Assembly (NCBI RefSeq): GCF_020786625.1
Contig: NZ_JAJGRC010000002.1
Location: 372,001-436,000, forward strand
Source: Salinicoccus sp. RF5
Lineage (GTDB): Bacteria; Bacillota; Bacilli; Staphylococcales; Salinicoccaceae
Direction: 5' to 3'
DNA length: 64,000 nucleotides
Positions 8,563 to 16,617 of the stretch are shown here, piece by piece. Each line of letters begins with the position of its first letter. Positions within the stretch are counted from its first letter, which is position 1. The notes below the pieces were generated by a model. It was not told the DNA's origin. It was given only the letters and a program-made list of their open reading frames with translations, and searched no databases. Both the position numbers and the translations under genes were made by a program.

Positions 8563-10560
8563 CTATTTAAAGATTGTCCGTATCTGGTTCTTGATTACTT
8601 CGTCCATTATTTGCGGCTCTTCGAAAAGTTTCTGGATATTCATGTGGTGCTCGCCGAACAGTACACTCAGCTCGCTGATCGTCTCGGCTGCGAGTGTAGC
8701 TTCAGGCACAAGTAATATGATCTGGTGGTTGACGGTCACCTTGTCTCCAAGGTGGTTCCTGTCCTCTATACCTCCGCGATTGTGGATGAAAACCATCTGG
8801 TGGTGTCTGACGTGGGGAGATCTGACATGGGGATAGGAGAATCCATCTTCTCCAATGGTGAAGCCTGTTGCTTCAAACCGTTCCTTCATCTGTCGGAGGA
8901 TCTGATGGATGTCTTCCTCTTCAATGATCGTTTCCGAAGACAGGGCATCACGCACGGAGGAGAGGGCATCTGTATGGTGGTTTTGCTCGATGAATGTCCG
9001 GTTGAGATAGAGTTCCGAAACCTGGATGACGCGGTCAGGATTGACTTCTGCCATTGTGATGGTTCCCGCCGTTTTTGGAAGCGGGGCGGCATCGATGTGG
9101 GCAATCGCTTCTGAAATCTTCTTTTCGTCATTGGCATCAAGCAGGGGACTGACGAGTATATAGTTTTCAAGGTCGAGCGGCACTGTGCTCAGCACCAGTT
9201 CGTCTTCATGGATATCCGTATCCCCGATTTCCGATATCGAGAGTTCCTGACGTATGAATATATTGTTGAATCTGCTCTTCAGCTGGTTCGCCAGAATCCG
9301 GCTTGTACCGATGCCGCTGGAGCAGACCGTCGTCACTTCAATCCTCGGATTGGCATGGAGGATGCCTCCGAAATGAATGGTCAGGAAACCGATCTCCGAT
9401 TCATTGAGATTCTCCACTTTAAAGTGCTGGCGGAAACATTCACCGACGATTTCAAACAGTGAGGGATAGCTTTCCTTTATCGAATCGAGCAAAGGATTGG
9501 CGGTGATGATGCCGGAGTCCATCCGGTGGAGCGTGGGTTCGATGTGCAGTATCAGTCCCTCCTTGAGCTCAGGGTAGGCATAGAAGGGATAGTTCATCCT
9601 CTGGCTCACCGAATCTATGAATGCACTGGTCAGCAGCTCTATGGAATAATCCTCATCAGCTTCCCGGGACTTTCTTCTGCTGCCCCGGAGATGCATGCAG
9701 ATGAAATAGACCTCCTCTTCCGGGAATGTGATGGAAAATTCCTCTTCCAACTTTTTCGTAAGCGCAAGTGATACTTCGAACTCCTGGGTATTCCACAGCT
9801 CATCTTTCAGGGACTGTTTGATGGAGATGCTTTGAGAATGTTCAGTACGGTCGATGGCGAGCACGATATGCAGCGTCAGATTCAAGTATGCATTTTCAGT
9901 CAGCTGATAGGGCAGCACTTCCAGCTCGTCCATGAGCAGGCGCTCAACCTTGAAGATGGTGTCGGCCTCGAGCAGTTCCATGATGTTGCTGTTTACGAGG
10001 GAGCTGAAGACGAAGTTGTTCTCGATGACCGAGTAGATGCTGTTCGAGTTGAGCTCATTGACCATCATGTCGGCCAGGAAATTCTGCTTATTCAGTCCAT
10101 CTCCGACAAGCTGTATACCGATGGCGCGCGTCTTTCTGATTTCAAGGCCCGAAGCCTCAAGGGGCGCAGCCATCTGTTCGATCAGCTCATCGACCTTGTG
10201 CTCGCTGACTCCGAGTTCGACGGCGAGGGCGCTCTTCTTGAGGCCTTCCGGATTCAGCATCAGATTATAGATGAGTGCGACCTTCTTCTCTTCGTTGCTC
10301 AAATCCTTGCCCGCGTGTGTATTGATGAAGGTGGTGAGTTTATCGATGTCACCCGGGCCAAGTTCTAGCTTTACGCCTTTTCTGTACTCCCTGATCAGCT
10401 CTATGCCGAGCTGACCAAGCGTATCGGTGATGTTCTTCAGTTCCCGGTGGATGGTCCTTGAGGACACCCCCAGGGTGTCTGCGAGTTCCTTGATGAGCAG
10501 AAAGGTGCCATTATGATAGATGAGCTCGTTGATGATTTTTTTCTCCCGAGAACTGATCAT
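8563..10560 (-). CDS. mtlR: Mannitol operon transcriptional activator (PRD-type)
   Basis: 665 residues. Order: N-terminal helix-turn-helix (about 20-45, L-A-D-T-L-G-V-S-S-R-T-I-H-R-E), a second HTH-like segment, two PTS regulation domains (PRD1 with His231 and His290, PRD2 with His339 and His396), a GatB-like EIIB domain with Cys413 in V-C-S-S-G-I-G-T-S-R, and a C-terminal EIIA-like domain ending the protein. In Bacillus and Geobacillus such activators are switched on and off by PTS phosphorylation and bind upstream of mtlA. AAGGAGGTG ribosome site is near-perfect. Likely activates its own operon through the box upstream of mtlA. Confidence 0.92.
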   Translation of the reverse strand: MISSREKKIINELIYHNGTFLLIKELADTLGVSSRTIHRELKNITDTLGQLGIELIREYRKGVKLELGPGDIDKLTTFINTHAGKDLSNEEKKVALIYNLMLNPEGLKKSALAVELGVSEHKVDELIEQMAAPLEASGLEIRKTRAIGIQLVGDGLNKQNFLADMMVNELNSNSIYSVIENNFVFSSLVNSNIMELLEADTIFKVERLLMDELEVLPYQLTENAYLNLTLHIVLAIDRTEHSQSISIKQSLKDELWNTQEFEVSLALTKKLEEEFSITFPEEEVYFICMHLRGSRRKSREADEDYSIELLTSAFIDSVSQRMNYPFYAYPELKEGLILHIEPTLHRMDSGIITANPLLDSIKESYPSLFEIVGECFRQHFKVENLNESEIGFLTIHFGGILHANPRIEVTTVCSSGIGTSRILANQLKSRFNNIFIRQELSISEIGDTDIHEDELVLSTVPLDLENYILVSPLLDANDEKKISEAIAHIDAAPLPKTAGTITMAEVNPDRVIQVSELYLNRTFIEQNHHTDALSSVRDALSSETIIEEEDIHQILRQMKERFEATGFTIGEDGFSYPHVRSPHVRHHQMVFIHNRGGIEDRNHLGDKVTVNHQIILLVPEATLAAETISELSVLFGEHHMNIQKLFEEPQIMDEVIKNQIRTIFK

Positions 10561-10584
10561 AATGGCACCTCCTTGTATTCATCT

Positions 10585-12366
10585 CTATTTCTGGTGTTTC
10601 TTGAGTTCTTCCGTCAGTTCATCATACTTCGGACTGTTGAGGAAGTTGTCGACCGAAATATGCTTGGCAGTAGGCACTTTGCTTTCGGCCCTTTCAGTCA
10701 GCGTCTTCTGTGTGATGATGATGTCTTCATCACCCTTCAGCTGGTTGATGGCCGAATTCGTGACATCGATGTCGAGCCCTTCTTTTTTGAACTTATTCTT
10801 CAACATACCCGCGCCCATGGCACTTGAACCCATGCCGGCATCGCAGGCGAAGACGATTTTGTCGACTTGACTGTAGTCGAATGGCGCGTCCGCTGCTTCC
10901 TGGCCGTCTGTTGTTGAGCCTTTCTGCTCCCGCTTCAGTTCTTCCGTCAGTTCATCATATTTCGGACTGTTGAGGAAGTTGTCGACTGAAATATGCTTGG
11001 CAGTAGGCACTTTGCTTTCGGCCCTTTCAGTCAGCGTCTTCTGTGTGATGATGATGTCTTCATCACCCTTCAGCTGGTTGATGGCCGAATTCGTGACTTC
11101 GATGTCGAGTCCTTCTTTTTTGAACTTATTCTTCAGCATGCCGGCGCCCATGGCACTTGAACCCATGCCGGCATCGCAGGCGAAGACGATCTTATCAACC
11201 TTGCTGTAGTCGAACGCTGCAGCTTCTGCAGTTTCCGTCTCAGCAGCCTCAGCCTGTGTCAGGGAACCTGCAACGGAAGATTTGCGACCTTTCGTCGCTT
11301 CCATCTTCTCCGTCGCCCCGACAATGTCATCGTCGGGCTGGCGTGTGAATTTCAGAATGAGTGAAGCTACGATGAAGGATACGAGTGCGGCTGCGAATAC
11401 GCCGAGGAACATGATCAGATGTTCGCCCCTTGGCGTCATGGCGAAGTAGGCGATGATGCTGCCAGGTGCCGGAGGGCCGGACAGTCCGAAACCGAACAGG
11501 CTGAAGGTGAAGATGCCTGTGGCGCCACCGAGTATTGCGGCGACGACGAGCAGCGGTTTCATGAGGATGTACGGGAAGTAGATCTCATGGATACCACCGA
11601 CGAACTGGATGATGGCAGCACCCGGTGCAGTGGCACGTGCAGTCCCCTTGCCGAAGACCATATAGGCGACAAGGATTCCGAGACCGGGACCGGGGTTGGA
11701 TTCGAGCGTGAACAGGATGGAACGTCCCGCTTCCTGGACCTCTTCTGTGGCCAGCGGTGTCAGAACACCATGGTTGATGGCATTGTTCAGGAACACGACT
11801 TTGGCCGGCTCGATGAAAATGCTCGCCAATGGCAGAAGACCGGCTTCGACGATGATGTCGACGAGCCTTCCGAGCATGTTCGTCAGCCAGGATACGACAG
11901 GGCCGAGGCCATAGAAGCCGAACAGCGCGAGCAGGAAGGCCAGGATGCCGGCAGAAAAGTTGTTGACGAGCATCTCAAGCCCTTGACGGATGCGTGGCAC
12001 GAGTACACGGTCGACCTGTTTGATCAGGTAGCCGCCAAGCGGCCCCATGATCATGGCGCCGAGGAGCATCGGGGAGTCGGGGAAGGCTGTGATGATACCC
12101 ATCGTTGCAGTCGAACCGACGACCCCGCCCCGGACGTCGTGGACAAGCTTACCGCCGGTATAGGCGATGAGCAGCGGCAGGAGGTACGTGATCATCGGGC
12201 CGACCATGCCGGCCAAGTCTTCGTTCGGCAACCAACCGGCTTCAATGAACAGTGCGGTAATCAGACCCCATGCAATGAAGGCGGCGATGTTCGGCATGAT
12301 CATGCTGCTCAGGAACGAGCCGAATGCCTGGACCTTACGGGAGAATCCTTTCTTTTCTTCGGACAT
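10585..12366 (-). CDS. mtlA: PTS mannitol permease EIICB with a duplicated EIIB domain (EIIC-B-B)
   Basis: 593 residues against about 480-510 for usual EIICB. Transports mannitol and phosphorylates it to mannitol 1-phosphate. The EIIC domain spans 1-345 with the signature G-G-I-H-E-I-Y-F (257-264) and G-x-x-G-G-x-x motifs of the membrane part. After a linker come two EIIB domains, residues 385-482 (Cys397) and 496-593 (Cys508), each with F-A-C-D-A-G-M-G-S-S. They differ at only four positions and are joined by an Ala/Gly/Thr-rich 13-residue linker. Both phospho-cysteines are intact. The ATG at 12366 follows AAGGGGTGACAG; a longer open frame upstream covers the promoter and is rejected. First gene of mtlARFD. 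Confidence 0.93.
   Translation of the reverse strand: MSEEKKGFSRKVQAFGSFLSSMIMPNIAAFIAWGLITALFIEAGWLPNEDLAGMVGPMITYLLPLLIAYTGGKLVHDVRGGVVGSTATMGIITAFPDSPMLLGAMIMGPLGGYLIKQVDRVLVPRIRQGLEMLVNNFSAGILAFLLALFGFYGLGPVVSWLTNMLGRLVDIIVEAGLLPLASIFIEPAKVVFLNNAINHGVLTPLATEEVQEAGRSILFTLESNPGPGLGILVAYMVFGKGTARATAPGAAIIQFVGGIHEIYFPYILMKPLLVVAAILGGATGIFTFSLFGFGLSGPPAPGSIIAYFAMTPRGEHLIMFLGVFAAALVSFIVASLILKFTRQPDDDIVGATEKMEATKGRKSSVAGSLTQAEAAETETAEAAAFDYSKVDKIVFACDAGMGSSAMGAGMLKNKFKKEGLDIEVTNSAINQLKGDEDIIITQKTLTERAESKVPTAKHISVDNFLNSPKYDELTEELKREQKGSTTDGQEAADAPFDYSQVDKIVFACDAGMGSSAMGAGMLKNKFKKEGLDIDVTNSAINQLKGDEDIIITQKTLTERAESKVPTAKHISVDNFLNSPKYDELTEELKKHQK
10588..10881 (-). repeat. EIIB-coding repeat, distal copy
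   Basis: 294-base unit coding the second EIIB domain. It matches the unit at 10921-11214 with a period of 333 bases and about 19 differences by manual alignment, clustered at the two ends with a long identical core. Confidence 0.9.
10921..11214 (-). repeat. EIIB-coding repeat, proximal copy
   Basis: Partner of the repeat at 10588-10881. The in-frame period of exactly 111 codons marks a tandem duplication within mtlA. Confidence 0.9.
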
Positions 12367-12401
12367 AACTGTCACCCCTTGTAAATATTTAGTGTAATTT
12401 A

Positions 12402-12430
12402 ATAATAATCCTAAAAGTGAGCGCTTACAA
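12402..12430 (-). promoter_or_regulatory. mtlA promoter (sigma-A)
   Basis: Minus strand TTGTAA (12425-12430), 17 bases, TATTAT (12402-12407), followed by a leader of about 30 bases. Confidence 0.65.
12416..12429 (-). promoter_or_regulatory. cre (CcpA) site overlapping the mtlA promoter
   Basis: Minus strand TGTAAGCGCTCACT matches the catabolite-responsive element TGWAARCGYTWNCW with one mismatch. It covers the -35 and spacer, so CcpA binding would repress the operon when preferred sugars are present. Confidence 0.65.
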
Positions 12431-12447
12431 TATAAACAAAAAGCGGG

Positions 12448-12470
12448 TTTGTCACGCAATGTGTGACAAA
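12448..12470 (-). promoter_or_regulatory. MtlR-like activator box
   Basis: Inverted repeat TTTGTCAC-N7-GTGACAAA, about 18 bases upstream of the -35. From memory, MtlR boxes in Bacillus relatives are TTGNCACA-N4-TGTGNCAA; this one has the same half-sites with one extra spacer base. Confidence 0.6.
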
Positions 12471-12484
12471 ACACATGTTATGGA

Positions 12485-12513
12485 TTAAAAGACAGGTTAC
12501 ATGGTGGTATACT
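12485..12513 (+). promoter_or_regulatory. Promoter of the 12536 membrane-protein gene
   Basis: TTAAAA (12485-12490), 17 bases, TATACT (12508-12513), 22 bases before the start codon and back to back with the mtlA control region. Confidence 0.5.
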
Positions 12514-12535
12514 GGAAGAAAAAGGAGGGCATTTC

Positions 12536-13453
12536 ATGTTCGATTATCAGGCAGCATATAAAAGGAATGGCGCAGGCTCTCATATGAAAACATTCTGGCT
12601 GACAGTGCTCGCAATTGTACTGATGTATGCAGCCGGTCTTCTGTTCATTCTGGCGATGTTGCTGCCAGTTTCATTCATCGACAGTGGCATCATCATTCTA
12701 TGGGTTTTTGCGGTTGGCTTCCTTTTCCTGCTTGCAGGAATCTTCCTGTTTTATCCCTTCGGCGTAGGGGTGCTGCACTATTATGCCCGCACCTATCTTG
12801 GGCGTGAGTTCGGATTTGGGGAAGCATTCAAAGTGTTCAAAAATGACAGGTACAGCAAAGTGATCAAGCTGGGGCTGCTTGTACTGGTCGCCTATGTCGT
12901 GGTCTCCTTTGCGTTCGGCCTGATCATGCAGTTCATCCTGACGGCAGTCAATATGCCATTGATCATGCTGGCGGAGACATGGGCGCAGGGGAGCGCGCCC
13001 TCGGGCGGCCAGGTCGGGGTGATCATCGGAGTCGTTCTGCTCAATTTCCTGGTGGCGACGCTTTCATACATCCCCTATATGCTGATCGCAATCTATGTGA
13101 TTCTTGCCTATATGGTCTATATCGACCAGCCATTCATTCCCACCACAGATAAATTCAGGATTGCATGGGATGTCATGTTCCATAGTGGGGAGCGCATATG
13201 GAAGCTGATCTTCAGCAATTTCCTGCTCCTGCTGATGCCGCTCGCCGTCCATCTGGTATTCATCGTGCCGGCGATATTGCTGGGTATTTTTGTGGACGGT
13301 CTCGCCTTTCCTATTCTGATGGTGGCAGGGGTCCTCATCGCAGTCGTTGCATATGCTGCTGCGATATATTTCATGGTCGGCAGCATCACAGCTTATTATT
13401 TCAAGGGGCGTGGCACACTCGACCAGAAACATTGGCAGGAGGTCCAGGGATAA
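12536..13453 (+). CDS. Multi-pass membrane protein of unknown function
   Basis: 305 residues with about six long hydrophobic helices: 20-45, 50-78, 110-140, 155-195 (two), 225-255 and 258-290. Hydrophilic stretches such as Y-A-R-T-Y-L-G-R-E-F-G-F-G-E-A-F between helices resemble the DUF975-type membrane proteins of Firmicutes, but I cannot assign the family firmly. AAGGAGG precedes the ATG, and the gene ends at a good terminator, so it forms its own unit. No catalytic or transport motif is visible. Confidence 0.65.
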   Translation: MFDYQAAYKRNGAGSHMKTFWLTVLAIVLMYAAGLLFILAMLLPVSFIDSGIIILWVFAVGFLFLLAGIFLFYPFGVGVLHYYARTYLGREFGFGEAFKVFKNDRYSKVIKLGLLVLVAYVVVSFAFGLIMQFILTAVNMPLIMLAETWAQGSAPSGGQVGVIIGVVLLNFLVATLSYIPYMLIAIYVILAYMVYIDQPFIPTTDKFRIAWDVMFHSGERIWKLIFSNFLLLLMPLAVHLVFIVPAILLGIFVDGLAFPILMVAGVLIAVVAYAAAIYFMVGSITAYYFKGRGTLDQKHWQEVQG

Positions 13454-13465
13454 GTGGTGCGACTC

Positions 13466-13497
13466 AAGATTGAAACATCCGTTTCAATCTTATTTTT
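13466..13497 (+). terminator. Rho-independent terminator
   Basis: Eleven-base stem AAGATTGAAAC/GTTTCAATCTT with a four-base loop followed by ATTTTT. Confidence 0.85.
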
Positions 13498-13559
13498 ATG
13501 TCTTGAAATAATATTTGATAGGAGTAAAATTGCTGTAATGCTTAAAATGAGGTGAAAAT

Positions 13560-14477
13560 GTGAGTGAGAACAGCAAAGGTATAATTTTTGCCCTTGGGGC
13601 ATATCTGATATGGGGGTTTCTGCCCATCTACTGGAAGCAGGTCGAGCACATCTCTTCCTATGAACTGATTGCGCACAGGGTGCTGTGGGCCTTCGTATTC
13701 ATGATTGTATTCATCCTCGTCACCAACAGGATGCATCTGTTCTACAAGGACTTGAAATTCATCTTCCGGGACAAGAAGAAGGTCATTGCACTGTTCGCCG
13801 CTTCGACCGTCATCACCACCAACTGGCTGCTGTACATCGTCGCTGTGAATAACGGACATATTCTGGATGCCAGCCTCGGCTACTACATCAATCCATTGAT
13901 CAGCATATTGATCGGTTTCGTCATCCTCGGGGAACGGTTTTCAAAGTCACAATGGACGGCAATCATCATCGTCTTCCTCGGTGTTACATACTTGGCGGTG
14001 GGCCTCGGCTCTGCGCCATGGATTTCCCTGACTTTGGCGCTGTCGTTCAGCATCTATGGTCTGATCAAGAAGGTCATCAATATGGACGCGGTATTCGCAC
14101 TTGCCGTCGAGACATTCGTCCTCGCACCATTTGCCCTTATCTACATACTGTTCCTTGAGGGGAGTGGCGGAGGCAACTTCGGCATCAATGCAGACAGTCT
14201 GGTCATGATGGGTACAGGGGTGATTACAGCGGTTCCGCTTCTGCTGTTCTCGCTTGGAGCCCAGCGCATCCGCCTGTCCCTGATCGGCATTCTCCAGTAC
14301 TTCGCGCCGACGATCATGCTCCTGCTCGGTGTCTTCATGTATGATGAGGCATTTACGGACATCCATACGGTTGCCTATATACTGATATGGAGCGGCCTCG
14401 CCATCTACACCTTCAGCCGTATCCAGGAAATGCGCAGGCAGTCGGTGAAGAAGCCGAGGCGGCGCGTCAGCCACTAG
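13560..14477 (+). CDS. rarD: RarD-type EamA/DMT-superfamily transporter
   Basis: 305 residues with ten hydrophobic helices in two five-helix EamA repeats. The opening (residues 6-30, with A-Y-L-I-W-G-F-L-P-I-Y-W-K) and the later S-L-G-Y-Y-I-N-P-L-I segment are characteristic of RarD proteins. Members are drug/metabolite exporters or importers with unproven substrates. Start is GTG at 13560 with GAGGTG upstream; the ATG two bases before it is out of frame. Not clearly linked in function to its neighbours. Confidence 0.85.
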   Translation: MSENSKGIIFALGAYLIWGFLPIYWKQVEHISSYELIAHRVLWAFVFMIVFILVTNRMHLFYKDLKFIFRDKKKVIALFAASTVITTNWLLYIVAVNNGHILDASLGYYINPLISILIGFVILGERFSKSQWTAIIIVFLGVTYLAVGLGSAPWISLTLALSFSIYGLIKKVINMDAVFALAVETFVLAPFALIYILFLEGSGGGNFGINADSLVMMGTGVITAVPLLLFSLGAQRIRLSLIGILQYFAPTIMLLLGVFMYDEAFTDIHTVAYILIWSGLAIYTFSRIQEMRRQSVKKPRRRVSH

Positions 14478-14549
14478 CATATTGTTAGTGAATTGAAATG
14501 ATCCATGATATGATTTATGAAAAATCAGTGTTCTAAGGAGTAAGGGACT

Positions 14550-15329
14550 ATGAAGGTTTCAAGATATCTGTTCGCAACCCTCATCGCCACAGCCATCCTT
14601 GCCGGCTGCCAGGAAGAGGAGGCGCAGGATAATCAGAATAATATAGATGAAACAGCGGAAGAGGCGACACAGGAGTCACAGGAAACGGGCGCTACGGAGC
14701 GTTCATTGTCTGATATAGAGACGGATGATGAATCGCTTTCCGAAGTCGTGGATAAAGCAGAGGAGATCGACAGCTATCAGGCTGTGCTTGATCTCGAAGC
14801 GGTCGTCGATGGGGGTGCCCCGGAAAAGCTGGCAGCGGACGTACGGTTCAAGGATGGCGATCCGCCATCCCTCCACCTGAAATCTGAGGGGGAGGACCGC
14901 ACAATCTCAAAAGACGGGGAAACATACTACAACAATGGTACGGAATGGGTCGACATTTCCGATTCCGTCGGCGCAGATCAGCTCTATCATGTGACATACG
15001 AGAATGCCGTCCATTCATTTGCAGAGATCAAGGGCGAACTGGAGGCAGTCGAGGAGGACGATGCAGTCATCTATTCATTCGAAGGAGAGAATGATGACGT
15101 GTTCAAAACATTCGAATCGCTCTTCGCCGTAGAGTTTGGAGCCATTGATACTTCCGTCATACAGAATGATGTAGAAATTGTCGTCGGCAAGGAAGACAAG
15201 CTCATCAGATCCATCGAGTATGATGCGGAAGGTGAAGATGCAGAAGGAGAATACGAGCTTTCAGGCGATGTCGATTTCACTTCATTCAATGATGTGGGGG
15301 AAATCGAACTGCCGGAAGCGGTGCAATAG
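14550..15329 (+). CDS. Lipoprotein of unknown function (DUF6612/LppX-like)
   Basis: 259 residues. A lipoprotein signal peptide with lipobox L-A-G-C (Cys20) is followed by an acidic, Gln/Glu/Thr-rich linker to about residue 65, then a beta-rich domain with S-Y-Q-A-V-L-D-L and D-G-E-T-Y-Y-N-N-G-T-E-W, as in secreted LppX/DUF6612-like lipoproteins that have a half-barrel shape and may shelter lipids. Anchored on the outer face of the membrane. Own transcription unit with a bidirectional terminator at its end. Function unproven. Confidence 0.7.
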   Translation: MKVSRYLFATLIATAILAGCQEEEAQDNQNNIDETAEEATQESQETGATERSLSDIETDDESLSEVVDKAEEIDSYQAVLDLEAVVDGGAPEKLAADVRFKDGDPPSLHLKSEGEDRTISKDGETYYNNGTEWVDISDSVGADQLYHVTYENAVHSFAEIKGELEAVEEDDAVIYSFEGENDDVFKTFESLFAVEFGAIDTSVIQNDVEIVVGKEDKLIRSIEYDAEGEDAEGEYELSGDVDFTSFNDVGEIELPEAVQ

Positions 15330-15333
15330 GAAG

Positions 15334-15370
15334 AAACCCCCTCCGGGACCATGGTCCCGGAGGGGGTTTT
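15334..15370. terminator. Bidirectional terminator
   Basis: Long stem CCCCCTCCGGGACC/GGTCCCGGAGGGGG flanked by AAA and TTTT; serves the lipoprotein and the convergent alcohol dehydrogenase. Confidence 0.9.
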
Positions 15371-15373
15371 CCA

Positions 15374-16465
15374 TCAGGAAAACTCGATGACGGGTTTGAG
15401 CGTTTCACCGGATTCCATATCTTCGATGGCTTTATCGAGTTCATCCATATCATATTTTTTGATGAGCTTGTCGAACGGGAATTTTCCTGCCTTGTATTGA
15501 GATATGAGTTCAGGTATGAACAGTTTTGGTATGGCCTGTCCTTCCACGACGCCGACCATGGTCTTGTTCGTTGGAATCAGTTCATCATGGATGTGGAAGT
15601 CCAGATTTCCTGCCACGCCGACCAATGCGATGGTGCCAAGTGGCCGGACGGAACGGATTGCTTGAAGGACGACGGGAGAGACGCCGGATGCTTCTATTGC
15701 GAAGTGGGCACCGCCATTGGTGATGGATTTGACCGATTCCACAGGATCTTCTTCCTTGCTGTTGATGACATGTGTGGCACCAAACTCTTTGGCCATCTCC
15801 AGCCGATTTTCATGGACATCAGCCGCAATGATCGTCTTGCAGTTGGCAAGTTTCGCACCCATGACTGCACTCAGCCCTACAGAACCGCAGCCGAATATGA
15901 CGATGGCATCGCCAATCCCCGGCTTCAGTTTGTTCAATACCGTGCCTGCACCGGTCTGGATGCCGCACGCCAAGGGACCTAGGAGTGCGAGATCGACATC
16001 CTTGTCTTCAATCTTTACGGTATTCCTGACATTGGAGATGCAGTGTGTGGCAAGGGAGGATTGGCCGAAAAGGCGTGCTACCTTCTCCTCTCCATCAGCT
16101 ATTTTTGAGTCGGATTCCTCCATTGAGACACCAAAATTCGCAGCAAAGAAATTTTCGCATGCGCTCGGTACGCCGTTCAGGCAATTCTCACATTTACCGC
16201 AATAGTTGAAGGAGACGACCACATGATCGCCTTCCTCAAAATCAGTGACTGCAGAACCGGTCTGCTCCACGATCCCGGCCCCTTCATGGCCGAGTACAAT
16301 CGGCGTTGGTGTCGGCGTATCCTGATGCAGCACACCAAGGTCCGTGTGGCAGAGTCCACTTCCGACAATACGTACCAGCAGCTCGTCCGGCCCTACATCC
16401 TTCAATTGCAGATCCTTCAGTTGAACCTGCTCATCTTCAGCAACATATGCTTTAATATTCATCAT
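15374..16465 (-). CDS. Zinc-dependent NAD(P) alcohol dehydrogenase (aryl-alcohol/class III type)
   Basis: 363 residues of the medium-chain dehydrogenase family. Catalytic-zinc ligands Cys39 (G-L-C-H-T-D) and His60-Glu61 (G-H-E-G-A-G); structural-zinc cysteines at 89, 92, 95 and 103 (C-G-K-C-E-N-C then C); Rossmann motif G-C-G-S-V-G-L at about 194-200. The length and an insertion after the structural zinc loop suit the benzyl/aryl-alcohol or glutathione-independent branch rather than simple ethanol dehydrogenase. Substrate undetermined. Two adjacent ATGs are possible starts (16465, 16462). A sigma-B-like promoter upstream would fit a stress role. Confidence 0.85.
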   Translation of the reverse strand: MMNIKAYVAEDEQVQLKDLQLKDVGPDELLVRIVGSGLCHTDLGVLHQDTPTPTPIVLGHEGAGIVEQTGSAVTDFEEGDHVVVSFNYCGKCENCLNGVPSACENFFAANFGVSMEESDSKIADGEEKVARLFGQSSLATHCISNVRNTVKIEDKDVDLALLGPLACGIQTGAGTVLNKLKPGIGDAIVIFGCGSVGLSAVMGAKLANCKTIIAADVHENRLEMAKEFGATHVINSKEEDPVESVKSITNGGAHFAIEASGVSPVVLQAIRSVRPLGTIALVGVAGNLDFHIHDELIPTNKTMVGVVEGQAIPKLFIPELISQYKAGKFPFDKLIKKYDMDELDKAIEDMESGETLKPVIEFS

Positions 16466-16504
16466 TTCACCCCATTGGAATTAATATGTTTCTACTATCT
16501 TACT

Positions 16505-16530
16505 CTACCCTCTGGAGGATGGGGTTAAGC
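16505..16530 (-). promoter_or_regulatory. Candidate sigma-B promoter of the alcohol dehydrogenase
   Basis: Minus strand GCTTAA (16525-16530), 14 bases, GGGTAG (16505-16510), about 40 bases before the start. Confidence 0.4.
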
Positions 16531-16580
16531 CCAAGGAGGTTCTGCGATGATGGTTCCCTTTGGGGAGACATGAATGAAAG

Positions 16581-16614
16581 TGCCACACCCATACGATATG
16601 GATGTGGCATTTTT
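16581..16614. terminator. Hairpin after the CMD-like gene
   Basis: Imperfect stem TGCCACACCCATA/ATGGATGTGGCA with five T on the plus side and CTTT on the minus side; it can end the minus-strand CMD-like transcript. Confidence 0.55.
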
Positions 16615-16617
16615 CAT

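Noticed and set aside
10588-11214. EIIB duplication as an assembly artefact
   Set aside because: The two copies differ at about 19 positions, spread at both ends, and stay in frame with a linker, which a collapsed or duplicated assembly would not produce.
11419-12384. 321-codon plus-strand open frame over mtlA
   Set aside because: Antisense to the EIIC domain, with highly charged low-complexity translation and no recognisable domain.
12367-12474. 36-codon N-terminal extension of mtlA
   Set aside because: It would cover the promoter, cre site and MtlR-like box; the ATG at 12366 has a good ribosome site and begins a normal EIIC domain.
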